Virus record (IMG/VR): IMGVR_UViG_3300017720_000097 | Coordinates: 1 to 20,101 of that record | Length of the DNA stretch: 20,101 nucleotides | From: a virus | Direction: 5' to 3' (one strand) | Shown: in pieces, positions 7,242 through 14,915 of the stretch | Numbering within the stretch: the stretch's first letter is position 1 | How the letters are laid out: every line of letters starts with the position of its first letter | The notes under the pieces: model-generated | What the model saw: the letters and a program-made list of their open reading frames with translations, nothing else | Databases searched by the model: none | Told to the model about the DNA's origin: nothing | Program-made: the position numbers and the translations under genes

Positions 7242-8126
7242 ATGAGTAAAGAAAAATTACAAGATGATTACAAAGCACCAGTTTCCAATGAGGATATGGT
7301 GGAGCTCGCTAAACAACAATACGAGCAGAAAAAGGTTTCTGATTACAAATTTCCAACAGAAATCGTAGATTTACCTTCCAAAGGTCTTATATATTCTAAA
7401 GATAATTCTCTATCAACTGGAAAGATAGAGATGAAGTATATGACTGCTAAAGAAGAAGATATCTTAACTACCCAATCTTATATAAAAGATGGTTCAGTAT
7501 TAGATAGATTATTTCAATCTCTTATTATATCAAATGGTGAAGGAACGCCTGTAAAGTATGTAGACCTTACTTTAGGTGATAAAAACGCTATTATGATTGC
7601 AGCTAGAATCTTAGGATATGGTAAAGATTATGAAGTAGAGATTGATGACCCAACACAACCAGGTACAAAACAAAAAGAAACAATTGATTTAACTCAATTT
7701 GAATCAACTGAGTACGATGGTTCAGGACAAACCGAATTGCATAAAAACGAATTTGAGTTTGAATTACCACAATCTAAAAGAAAAGTTACTTTTATGGCAT
7801 TAACTGAAAGTAAGGAAAGAAAAATCAAACATCAATTAGAAGAATCCAAAAGAGCTTCTAGAAAGATGAAGGATAGAACTGATAAACAACTTACCATCAG
7901 ATTAAAAAATACAATTGTATCTGTTGATGATGAAACAGAACAAAAAGCAATCAACCATTTTGTGGATAATGAATTATTTGCGGCCGATTCAAGGGCTCTC
8001 AGAACGCATATAAATAAAGTTATTCCAGATATGGATTTAACATATGAATTTATATCTGAAGAGACCGGGGAAAGGAGAGATATGCTACTGCCTATGGATT
8101 TAGGGTTTTTTTGGCCTCAATCATAG
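7242..8126 (+). CDS. 26: gp26-like baseplate hub / tail assembly chaperone, zero-frame product
   Basis: 294 residues. The segment EIVDLPSKGLIYSKDNSLSTG (~40-60; key residues LPSKG, Y, L..G) followed by KIEMKYMTAKEEDILT and GDKNAIMIAARILGYGKDY is the signature I know from T4_baseplate (gp26-type) proteins of marine T4-like phages. The ~200 N-terminal residues are the conserved part; the C-terminus ends LGFFWPQS. T4 gp26 is counted as a hub component or hub-assembly factor. Here the gene lies two genes before the tape measure, where lambda-type phages have the frameshifting chaperone G/GT, so I infer a tape-measure or hub chaperone role. Just before its stop the gene crosses a run of seven T, and a conserved-looking continuation lies in the +1 frame (8113-8319). 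The ATG at 7242 has only a weak GAGAAA upstream. Confidence 0.8.
   Translation: MSKEKLQDDYKAPVSNEDMVELAKQQYEQKKVSDYKFPTEIVDLPSKGLIYSKDNSLSTGKIEMKYMTAKEEDILTTQSYIKDGSVLDRLFQSLIISNGEGTPVKYVDLTLGDKNAIMIAARILGYGKDYEVEIDDPTQPGTKQKETIDLTQFESTEYDGSGQTELHKNEFEFELPQSKRKVTFMALTESKERKIKHQLEESKRASRKMKDRTDKQLTIRLKNTIVSVDDETEQKAINHFVDNELFAADSRALRTHINKVIPDMDLTYEFISEETGERRDMLLPMDLGFFWPQS
8104..8112 (+). other. Candidate programmed ribosomal frameshift site (GG then seven T)
   Basis: In the zero frame the ribosome reads GGG TTT TTT TGG. A +1 slip of Phe-tRNA at 8109-8111 onto 8110-8112 keeps perfect TTT pairing and resumes at GGC (8113), entering the 68-codon downstream frame. That frame has a TAG at 8101-8103 and the zero frame stops at 8124-8126, so any shift must occur within about 20 bases, and the T run is in that interval. 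A -2 slip gives the same frame; a -1 slip stops after 17 codons and is not useful. Confidence 0.65.
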
Positions 8127-8319
8127 TTATAGAAAGCATTTACACTCTCACATTTTTGATTTGATATTCCACGGAAATGGTGGATTCACTTTTTCAGATG
8201 TTTATAATATGCCTGTCTGGGCTCGTAAATTCTATATTGGTAAAATAGTAGAATGGAAGCAAGAAGAGAAGAAAGCATATGATAAAGAATCTAAAAAAGC
8301 TAAAGCAATAAGAAGATAA
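8113..8319 (+). CDS. Frameshift extension of the gp26-like gene (tail chaperone C-terminal segment)
   Basis: An open stretch of 68 codons starts right after the T run, in the +1 frame relative to 7242-8126, and ends at TAA 8317-8319. It has no ATG until 8209, yet coding-like sequence begins well before that: HSHIFDLIFHGNGG at ~11-24, then FSDVYNMPVWARKFYIGKIVEW (key residues MP, R.FY, K). A short protein with P-V-x-x-R-x-F-Y-x-x-K followed by a Lys/Glu-rich tail is typical of small proteins just upstream of the tape measure in myophages, often fused by frameshift. Fused to residues 1-290 of the upstream gene it would give a 358-residue product. The alternative is an independent short gene starting at TTG 8161 or ATG 8209, or a homopolymer sequencing error that hides one continuous 358-codon gene. 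Confidence 0.7.
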   Translation, partial: GLNHSYRKHLHSHIFDLIFHGNGGFTFSDVYNMPVWARKFYIGKIVEWKQEEKKAYDKESKKAKAIRR

Positions 8320-8322
8320 TAT

Positions 8323-8359
8323 AATACCCAACAGATTTTTTGATGATTTGTTGGGTATT
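8323..8359 (+). terminator. Probable terminator or hairpin between the gp26-like unit and the tape-measure unit
   Basis: AATACCCAACA (8323-8333) pairs perfectly over 11 bp with TGTTGGGTATT (8349-8359), with a 15-base loop. It starts three bases after the stop at 8319. The T-tract after it is weak (TTTCTATATTT), so termination may be partial. The stem's last base is only four bases before motif 7. Confidence 0.65.
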
Positions 8360-8363
8360 TCTA

Positions 8364-8371
8364 TATTTATA
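8364..8371 (+). promoter_or_regulatory. Candidate phage late promoter, TATTTATA motif 7 (start of the long tape-measure/baseplate unit)
   Basis: TATTTATA lies 25 bases before the ATG at 8397. No further copy occurs until the end of the window, so it would serve everything from 8397 to about 17820, an unusually long run compared with the preceding short units. Confidence 0.55.
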
Positions 8372-8396
8372 GAATATAACAACGGGATATAATACT

Positions 8397-8636
8397 ATGG
8401 CAAAGATAAAATTATCAGAACTTAAAAAAATGTTCACCGAAGCTGGGTTGGATGAAGGTATTTTTGATATATTCAAAAGTAAAAGTAAAAAACTACATCA
8501 AAAACTAAAAGGAATAGATAGTGATATCGAAAACGTAATCACTTCAGCGCCTGATAAAGCTACACAACAGAAATTAAGAAATCTAAACAATGCTCTTAAA
8601 GCATATGATGCTCAACGAAGAAAAATGGGTAGATAA
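8397..8636 (+). CDS. Small basic helical protein upstream of the tape measure, function unknown
   Basis: 79 residues, Lys-rich, predicted helical throughout, with IKLSELKKMFTEAGLDEGIFDIFK at the N-terminus (region ~4-27; key features: LSEL, then GIFDIF). The C-terminal half has a heptad-like pattern (QKLRNLNNALKAYDAQRRKM). Small proteins with an N-terminal K-L-S/K-E-L-x-x-x-F peptide occur repeatedly in T4-like phages and can be virion-associated or carry a cleavable peptide, but no function is established to my knowledge. It is the first gene of the long unit driven by motif 7 and stops 13 bases before the tape measure. GGGAT lies ~17 bases before the ATG, a poor ribosome-binding site. Confidence 0.75.
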   Translation: MAKIKLSELKKMFTEAGLDEGIFDIFKSKSKKLHQKLKGIDSDIENVITSAPDKATQQKLRNLNNALKAYDAQRRKMGR

Positions 8637-8649
8637 TTAGAAGTAATCT

Positions 8650-11628
8650 ATGGCATCAGAAAAGAAAATAAAAGACCAACAGCGTTTCAACGAATCAGTT
8701 AAGGAAGAACTTAAACTGAGGGAGAAGGAACGTGGTGTGCTTAATTCACTTATTTCATTGGCTAAGGTCAAAGGTAAGATTTCTAACGATGCCAAACAAA
8801 CACAACAGGATTTAGTAGCAAGTTTAACGGAAACCGCTCAATTAGAATCGGAATCTGAAAAAGTTAATGCTCAAATTGAAGCAGTACAAAAAGCTAAATT
8901 AGAATTAATAAAAGAAGCTGAAGAAAAGGGTGAAGCAATAAACGCCCATCTAATAAATCAATTAGATGCAACTGAAGAAATTCTAATGGCAAACAGAGAA
9001 CGAGCTGCCATCAACGATGAATTGATGAATACCACAAAGAATATTCTTGGGTTGGATTCAGAATTAGAACGAGCAATAGCTAAGGGTGGTGTAGCCGCTC
9101 TTGCTATGAACAAAGCATTTGAAAATGTTGGAAAATCGTTATCATCTCACGTTGATGCATTGAAAGATATGGTAACTCAGCAAGGTTTAAGTGTTGGTGA
9201 AGCATTTGCATTAAAAGGTAATATTGATGCTGCCTCAATGAGTGTAACTGGATTCCTATATGGTTCAGACCAAATAGCAGCATCAGCACAAGCAATCACC
9301 GAAGAATATGGTAGTATTAACGCAGCAACTACTGATTTAATAAAAGGTGTTACTGAAGTAGCATCATTAACAGGTGATGCAACAACTGCACTAAAATTAA
9401 CCGAAGCATTTGAATCAGCAGGTGTTGAAGCTGGTGATGTAAAAGATACAATATCTGATATAGCTAAAGAAGCAGGTGTATCAGGTAAAATGGCAGTAAA
9501 AGGTCTTGGTGACCAAATGTTTAGATTGGTTGGTGCTAGTGAAGAAGAATTAAAAACTATCATTGAAGGTAATATTGAACTTCAGAAACGTGGTATGACA
9601 ATGTCTGATATCGAAGCTTTATCTAATAGTATGTTGGATATTGAAACTTCGATGAAAAAAGAAGCTAAGTTAAGAGCTATGACTGGTAAGGATATAGGCG
9701 CAAATGAAATGCGTAACTTAGCTTTAGCAAGACAACAAGCAACTTCAGCAGACGAAAGAAAACGTATTGAAACCCAAATGGCTGATTTGTTAATGGATAA
9801 GGTAGGTTCTGCAGAAGAATTTAATGATTTAAATTTAACAGAACAACGACTTACAGCCGAAGCATATGGCATGTCGGTTCAAGAGTTAACAACTAAAATC
9901 CAAACTGCAGAAAAGCAAAAAGAACTTACTGCTAAATATGGTGAATATGCTGGTTTTGTAGAAGGAGCGCAAGGATTCCTCACATCGAGCGCAAAGATGG
10001 CTGGTTCTATGGCAATGGAAATGGGTAAAGTTGTACTTAAAACTGCTATAATGAACAAAATGATGGGTGGTTCATCTGGAATTGGTAACATATTAGGTAG
10101 TGCAGCTGAATCAGCTAAAGGTTTAGGTAAAAATCTTTTAAACATCGGTAAAGGTGGAATGAAAGATATGGGCCAAAAAATAAAAGGTGGGGTAAAGGGG
10201 TTGTTTACTAAATCCGCCCCAACAGAGAACATACCAAAACCTGAAAAAATGACTGAAACGTTAGGTGATGGTGGTAAAGCAGCAGGTGGTGGTGGAATGA
10301 AAGAAAAATTCCAAGATATGGCTGAAGGTTTGAAAGCTATGGGTGATGGTAAAGTATTTGCTGGTATCGGAGCGGTAGCATTAGCAGGACCTGCTTTTAT
10401 TATAGCACTTCCATCAATTCCATTCTTATTATTTATGGGATTAACTCCATTAAAACAATTAGAAACTAACTTTAGTGGATTGGCAACAGGTCTTAATAGT
10501 ATGGCATCCACATTTATGGGTTCATTGGCTGTTGCAGCATTCGGAATAGCAGCAATTCCATCTATAGCATCAATTCCATTCTTATTATTTATGGGATTAA
10601 CACCATTAGCACAATTAGCACCTAATTTCACATCATTATCAGTAGGATTAACTACTATGGCATCCACATTTATGGGTTCGCTTGCATTAGGAGCATTCGC
10701 AGTAGCAGCTGGGTTAGCAATAGCATCTATTCCATTCTTAATCGCTATATCATTATTAGGAATAGCAGCATCTGCTGGTTTAAGTGCATTGGGGATTGGA
10801 TTAACGGCATTAGGAACGGCAGCCGCTAGTGGATTACCATTCTTAGGAATAGCATTGATAGGGGCATTAGGATTAGCTATGATTCCATTCGCAATCGCAT
10901 TAAATATAGCAACACCAGCAATTGAAGCATTTGGTGGTGTAATAGTTGGGGTAATGGGAGCAATTCCACCAATCATTAGTGCAATCGCAGAAGGATTCGT
11001 AACTATGATGGGGGCATTATCTTTAGAAAATATTGGTGCATTGATGTTATTAGGACCAGCATTGTTATTAGCATCTGTTGGTATGATAGCATTTTCTGCC
11101 GCTATGTTGGTAGGTGGATTAGGTTCATTCTTTGGTGGTGGGATTATAGATGATATATCTGAACTAGCTATGATAGGACCTCAATTAGGTATGGCTGGTG
11201 AAGGATTGGCCGCAATCACAACGAATTTGAGTGAAGTAAGTGGTGTAATAGAAACTCTATCAGAATCACTAAGTACAATGGGTTCAGTTACAGCACCATT
11301 ATATGGAGTTGCAGGTGGGTTATTTAGTATAGCGGGTGGTTTAATATCTATGGCTGGCGCTGGGTTATTAGCACTACCATTATTTGCGGCTCTTGGTGGT
11401 TTAGCAGCTATAGCACCTGTATTAGGTGGGTTAGGTTCATTATTTGGTGGTGGTGATGATGAAGCTTCCAACTCATCAGATAGTGGTGATTCCGATATGA
11501 TAGATTATGATAGGTTGGCATCAGTTTTACAATCACAACCAATAGTATTAACAATCGATGGTAAGGCGGTACAAAAGATAACCGCAGTACAACGTAGACA
11601 GGGTAAAAATGCGAGGAGTTTTAGCTAA
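8650..11628 (+). CDS. Tape measure protein
   Basis: 992 residues. The first ~130 are charged coiled coil (KIKDQQRFNESVKEELKLRE onwards), 130-450 are helical and Ala/Glu/Lys-rich, 450-560 are Gly/Lys/Met-rich, and ~565-935 form a long run of hydrophobic Gly/Ala/Ile/Leu/Phe segments with about ten possible membrane-spanning helices. This is the classic tape-measure layout: a rod that fixes tail length inside the tube and then passes into the host envelope during DNA entry. At the usual ~0.15 nm per residue it predicts a tail of about 150 nm (inference). Residues 589-640 and 641-692 are a tandem 52-residue duplication, with a decaying third copy from 693. The C-terminus (VLTIDGKAVQKITAVQRRQG) is a typical tape-measure tail. 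No lysozyme or peptidase motif is visible. The stop overlaps the next start by one base. Confidence 0.9.
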   Translation: MASEKKIKDQQRFNESVKEELKLREKERGVLNSLISLAKVKGKISNDAKQTQQDLVASLTETAQLESESEKVNAQIEAVQKAKLELIKEAEEKGEAINAHLINQLDATEEILMANRERAAINDELMNTTKNILGLDSELERAIAKGGVAALAMNKAFENVGKSLSSHVDALKDMVTQQGLSVGEAFALKGNIDAASMSVTGFLYGSDQIAASAQAITEEYGSINAATTDLIKGVTEVASLTGDATTALKLTEAFESAGVEAGDVKDTISDIAKEAGVSGKMAVKGLGDQMFRLVGASEEELKTIIEGNIELQKRGMTMSDIEALSNSMLDIETSMKKEAKLRAMTGKDIGANEMRNLALARQQATSADERKRIETQMADLLMDKVGSAEEFNDLNLTEQRLTAEAYGMSVQELTTKIQTAEKQKELTAKYGEYAGFVEGAQGFLTSSAKMAGSMAMEMGKVVLKTAIMNKMMGGSSGIGNILGSAAESAKGLGKNLLNIGKGGMKDMGQKIKGGVKGLFTKSAPTENIPKPEKMTETLGDGGKAAGGGGMKEKFQDMAEGLKAMGDGKVFAGIGAVALAGPAFIIALPSIPFLLFMGLTPLKQLETNFSGLATGLNSMASTFMGSLAVAAFGIAAIPSIASIPFLLFMGLTPLAQLAPNFTSLSVGLTTMASTFMGSLALGAFAVAAGLAIASIPFLIAISLLGIAASAGLSALGIGLTALGTAAASGLPFLGIALIGALGLAMIPFAIALNIATPAIEAFGGVIVGVMGAIPPIISAIAEGFVTMMGALSLENIGALMLLGPALLLASVGMIAFSAAMLVGGLGSFFGGGIIDDISELAMIGPQLGMAGEGLAAITTNLSEVSGVIETLSESLSTMGSVTAPLYGVAGGLFSIAGGLISMAGAGLLALPLFAALGGLAAIAPVLGGLGSLFGGGDDEASNSSDSGDSDMIDYDRLASVLQSQPIVLTIDGKAVQKITAVQRRQGKNARSFS
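10414..10725 (+). repeat. Tandem 156-bp (52-residue) duplication inside the tape measure
   Basis: Copy 1 spans 10414-10569 and copy 2 spans 10570-10725. Both encode SIPFLLFMGLTPL at the start and MASTFMGSLA near residue 30 of the unit. A third, diverged copy begins at 10726 with SIPFL. DNA identity is highest in the first ~37 and in ~20 central bases. Confidence 0.85.
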
Positions 11629-14600
11629 TGGCACTTAAAGATATGAAATCGGATTTATCTAAATTTAGAATGCCAAAGAGTACACCTTTGGAATCTAAAG
11701 AAAGAGTTGATGTTAATAAGAACTTAAATAAAACACCACTTAGTGGGTTGGTAAAAGATGTCCCTGTAAAAACATCGATTTCACCAACAGCTGCAAAGAC
11801 TGGTGTGAATCCTCAAAAAGTAAATCAATCAGAAAAGTTCAAAGGTGAAACAACACCTCAACCTATGGATAACTCAGAAAAGTTCAAAGGTGAAACAACT
11901 CCTAAGCCAATGAGTTTAGAAGAAAGATATTTAGGGCAGACAGACCCAACAATGGTTAACCAATCAGAAAAGTTTAAAGGTGAAACATCACCAAAGGAAG
12001 TTAACCAATCAGAAAAATTTAAAGGTGAAACTACTCCTAAAGAAATGAACAACTCTGAAAACTTCTTAGGTGAAACCTCACCAAAAGAAATGAATAACTC
12101 AGAACAATTCTTAGGTGAAACAACTCCTAAAGAAGCAAAAAACTCAGAACAATTCTTAGGTGAAACATCACCAAAGGAAATGAACAACCAATCTCAGTTC
12201 TTAGGTGAAACCTCACCAAAAGAATCTGATAAGAGTTCTAAGTTCTTAGGTGAAACAACTCCTAAGCCAATGAGTTTAGAAGAAAGGTTCTTAGGACAAA
12301 CATCACCAAATGAGATGAACAACCAATCTCAGTTCTTAGGTGAAACATCTCCAAATGAGATGAACAACCAATCTCAGTTCTTAGGTGAAACAACACCTAC
12401 TGAAGCAGATAAGAGTTCTAAGTTCTTAGGTGAAACAACACCTACTGAAATGAACAATAAAAGTAACTTCTTAGGAGAAACAACTCCTAATGAAATGAAT
12501 ATTCCAAATGGTGAAAAACCTTTAGGAGAAACTACTCCAAATGAATCAGATAGAAGTTCTAAGTTCTTAGGTGAAACAACTCCTGTAGAATCAGATAGAA
12601 GTTCAAAGTTTTTGGGTGAAACATCACCAAATCCAATGAATATTCCAAATGGTGAAAAAGGTTTGGGTGAAACAACACCAATACCAATGAATATTCCAAA
12701 TGGTGAAAAAGGTTTGGGTGAAACAACACCAAATGATTTTTCATTTAAGAAGAAATTAGAAAACGAAGGAAAAGATTTTAAAGAAGTTAATAACTTATTA
12801 GATATTCACTCAGCTGGGTTCAATTCTAAGTTTGGTGGTGTTGAAGCAACTAAGTTTATTGGTGTGAATCCTGATAATACTATATTTGATAGTGCAAACT
12901 CATTATATTCTAATATAAGTGATAATAAGTTTACATTAGGTAAAACATATGGTAGTTCATATAATGATGCTGGTGGTATAAATTCAGGCGAAGAAGGATT
13001 TGGAATTGGTATGGGACATGCCAAAAGACAATCACCATCTTTCTTAGATGAAATGTACAATAAGTTTAATTTAAGAGATGATGCATTTAATTTAGGAACT
13101 GCAGCATTTGCACATCCATTAATTCTTAGAGGTATTCAAAGAAAAGGTATAAGTAAAGGTGAACCACAACGTTGGGGATTCGGAATACCATTAGATGATG
13201 GGTTAATGAGAGGTGGTATTGTTACAGCAGTTGAACGTTCTCTTATAGATGGTATCAGATTAGGTAAGTGGATGATTTCAGTAAATGGGTTACTATGGGG
13301 AATCAAAAACTTAGGATTACAAGCATCTAACTCAAATGTAGAAACTGTAACTGGTAAACGATTAACTAAAGTATGGACACCCGTAAATACACTCGCATCG
13401 GCAGTTGGTGGATTCTTAGGATTACATCCACGTAGACATGGTATATTACCATTACCAGAAGCTGCTAATCCTGAAAAATATGAAACTGTACAAAAAGCTA
13501 AAAAAGTAGCACAAATTGATGATATATCATTAGGTGTTGTGGGTATGGGAAATAGATTAGTTGGATTATACAATGAATCATTCCTTACAATGGGTAGTAT
13601 GAGTACATCTTCTACCTTTAAAGGTACACCATTCCTTAGATTACAAGCACCTGGCGGACCTAATTCTGTATATGGTTTAATTCCTGGTGGAAAAATACCA
13701 ACGAGAGGTGAAGATACTAGATTTGATGTATTTGATGGATTCACAGTTCAAAATCAATACAAACCAGTTGGTACAGACCCTTCAACCGGCCCATCGGCAG
13801 AGGCAAATTTTGGAATTCCATTTGATGAGAGTACAACACCATTAGCAAAGGAAATAAAAGATACAACTGATGAGTATAAACCAATATTTTCACCAGAAGG
13901 ACCTAATAAAGGTAATGATGATACTACGGCAAATGGAAAAGCGGGTAGAATCTACAATGATGAAGAAACATATCCTACTTTAGAAACGGATAGAGAAGAA
14001 ATTAGTGGTATTGGTTTAGATAAAGTTTACACATCAATAAAAGATGGTGGCGAGCTTGATGAAACGAATGAAGTACACAAAAAATACGATACCCCATTTG
14101 AAAAACTAAAAACTACAGATGGTGAATCTCATAACATAGAAAAATTAGAATCATCAGAACTAATTAAAGGATATGAAACGATTGCATATGGTAATATGCC
14201 TGAAAGAGTAGCTGGTGATACTGAAGTAAACGATTTTAGAAGTTTATTAACAGGTGATGAAAGCAAAAGAGCAAGTAAAGCTGGATATGCAGATAATTCA
14301 ATACAATCTAAATTTGGATTTACCAATCCTGGTAAAGTTGGAGCAGATAGAACAGATTACACAACATCTCACGCAGCTGACCCTATCCAATCTGGAGCTA
14401 TAGATGCAGCTGAACAAAATGATTTAGTTAAATTAATATTTGATAAACATGGTGGTGGTTCTAAACTACAATTCAGAGGTACAGTTACTGGTATCACAGA
14501 AACATTCTCACCATCTTGGGAAGGAATGCAATATAATGGTAGAGCTGATTCGGCATTTAAGTATTCATCATTTGAAAGAAGTATAACTTTTAATTTCAAA

Positions 14601-14912
14601 GTTTATCCAACATCCAAAGCTGAATTAAAACCATTATATTCAAAATTACAAAGATTATCTACAATGACAATGCCTACTTATGGTAATGGTACTAAAGGGT
14701 ATGGTGGTATCCTTTTAGATTTTACTTTAGGTAATTTATGGGTTAAACATTTATCATTTATTGATTCGTTATCATACTCATTCTCAGATGATGTACCTTG
14801 GGATATTGATGAAGGAGCATCTATGGGTATTGATGTAGCAATAGGATTGAAATTACTAAGTAATGTAGTACCAGAATACAATTCAAAGGTTTACGATTTG
14901 GGTGGGATATAA
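11628..14912 (+). CDS. Large baseplate/tail structural protein with 20 GETTP repeats and a C-terminal tail-tube-initiator-like domain
   Basis: 1094 residues. 1-67: polar N-terminus. 68-371: twenty copies of a 15-residue repeat (consensus S-x-x-F-L-G-E-T-T/S-P-x-E-M-N-N). 372-900: large domain of unknown fold with aromatic/Gly-rich segments such as HPLILRGIQRKG and LIDGIRLGKWMISVNGLLWG. ~955-1094: FRGTVTGITETFSPSWEG, then FERSITFNFKVYPTSKAEL and LGNLWVKHLSFIDSLSYSF; this is the pattern of baseplate proteins of the gp48/gp54 or LysM-associated type that seat the tube on the hub. It lies between tape measure and gp53-like genes, which supports a baseplate role. Its start overlaps the tape-measure stop (TAATG). 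Calling it a tube-initiator is inference from the C-terminal pattern; other baseplate roles are possible. Confidence 0.68.
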   Translation: MALKDMKSDLSKFRMPKSTPLESKERVDVNKNLNKTPLSGLVKDVPVKTSISPTAAKTGVNPQKVNQSEKFKGETTPQPMDNSEKFKGETTPKPMSLEERYLGQTDPTMVNQSEKFKGETSPKEVNQSEKFKGETTPKEMNNSENFLGETSPKEMNNSEQFLGETTPKEAKNSEQFLGETSPKEMNNQSQFLGETSPKESDKSSKFLGETTPKPMSLEERFLGQTSPNEMNNQSQFLGETSPNEMNNQSQFLGETTPTEADKSSKFLGETTPTEMNNKSNFLGETTPNEMNIPNGEKPLGETTPNESDRSSKFLGETTPVESDRSSKFLGETSPNPMNIPNGEKGLGETTPIPMNIPNGEKGLGETTPNDFSFKKKLENEGKDFKEVNNLLDIHSAGFNSKFGGVEATKFIGVNPDNTIFDSANSLYSNISDNKFTLGKTYGSSYNDAGGINSGEEGFGIGMGHAKRQSPSFLDEMYNKFNLRDDAFNLGTAAFAHPLILRGIQRKGISKGEPQRWGFGIPLDDGLMRGGIVTAVERSLIDGIRLGKWMISVNGLLWGIKNLGLQASNSNVETVTGKRLTKVWTPVNTLASAVGGFLGLHPRRHGILPLPEAANPEKYETVQKAKKVAQIDDISLGVVGMGNRLVGLYNESFLTMGSMSTSSTFKGTPFLRLQAPGGPNSVYGLIPGGKIPTRGEDTRFDVFDGFTVQNQYKPVGTDPSTGPSAEANFGIPFDESTTPLAKEIKDTTDEYKPIFSPEGPNKGNDDTTANGKAGRIYNDEETYPTLETDREEISGIGLDKVYTSIKDGGELDETNEVHKKYDTPFEKLKTTDGESHNIEKLESSELIKGYETIAYGNMPERVAGDTEVNDFRSLLTGDESKRASKAGYADNSIQSKFGFTNPGKVGADRTDYTTSHAADPIQSGAIDAAEQNDLVKLIFDKHGGGSKLQFRGTVTGITETFSPSWEGMQYNGRADSAFKYSSFERSITFNFKVYPTSKAELKPLYSKLQRLSTMTMPTYGNGTKGYGGILLDFTLGNLWVKHLSFIDSLSYSFSDDVPWDIDEGASMGIDVAIGLKLLSNVVPEYNSKVYDLGGI
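11829..12740 (+). repeat. In-frame 45-bp tandem repeat array, 20 units
   Basis: Units are 45 bp except two of 51 bp that encode a PNGEK insertion (residues 293-309 and 340-356). All keep the frame. Nearly every unit contains TTAGGTGAAAC or AAAGGTGAAAC followed by AAC/TCAC/TCC and CCT/CCA. Adjacent units such as those at 12327-12371 are almost identical in DNA, which indicates recent expansion or gene conversion. The array encodes residues 68-371 of the baseplate protein. Confidence 0.95.
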
Positions 14913-14915
14913 GAT

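Noticed and set aside
8124-8129. Stop-codon readthrough or TAG recoding as the route into the downstream segment
   Set aside because: After TAG at 8124-8126 the same frame meets another TAG two codons later (8130-8132), and the conserved-looking segment is in a different frame. Other genes end in TAG normally.
8111-8161. A -1 frameshift at the T run
   Set aside because: The -1 frame gives only a short unremarkable tail (LASIIVIESIYTLTFLI) before TGA, whereas the +1 frame gives 68 codons with phage-like motifs.
1142-8371. Reading the TATTTATA sites as minus-strand T4 late promoters (TATAAATA)
   Set aside because: I see no supported minus-strand gene anywhere in the window and the sites stand at a consistent distance before + strand starts. 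It remains a formal alternative, noted in the finding.
8194-8382. A 62-codon minus-strand frame with a hydrophobic stretch
   Set aside because: It lies opposite the frameshift extension and the 8323-8359 hairpin; its Phe/Leu/Ile run is the complement of Lys/Glu codons on the + strand.
9879-10976. A 365-codon open frame on the minus strand opposite the tape measure
   Set aside because: Its product is Asn/Pro/Ala/Ile-rich low-complexity sequence, the mirror of Gly/Ala/Leu codons on the other strand. It has no promoter or ribosome-binding site and the + strand gene is clearly real. The same holds for the minus-strand frames at 9177-9563, 9582-9872, 11181-11471 and 13136-13744.
11829-12740. Possible CRISPR array because of regular short repeats
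   Set aside because: The whole array is translated in frame inside a 1094-residue protein, the units are contiguous without unique spacers, and no cas-like gene is near.
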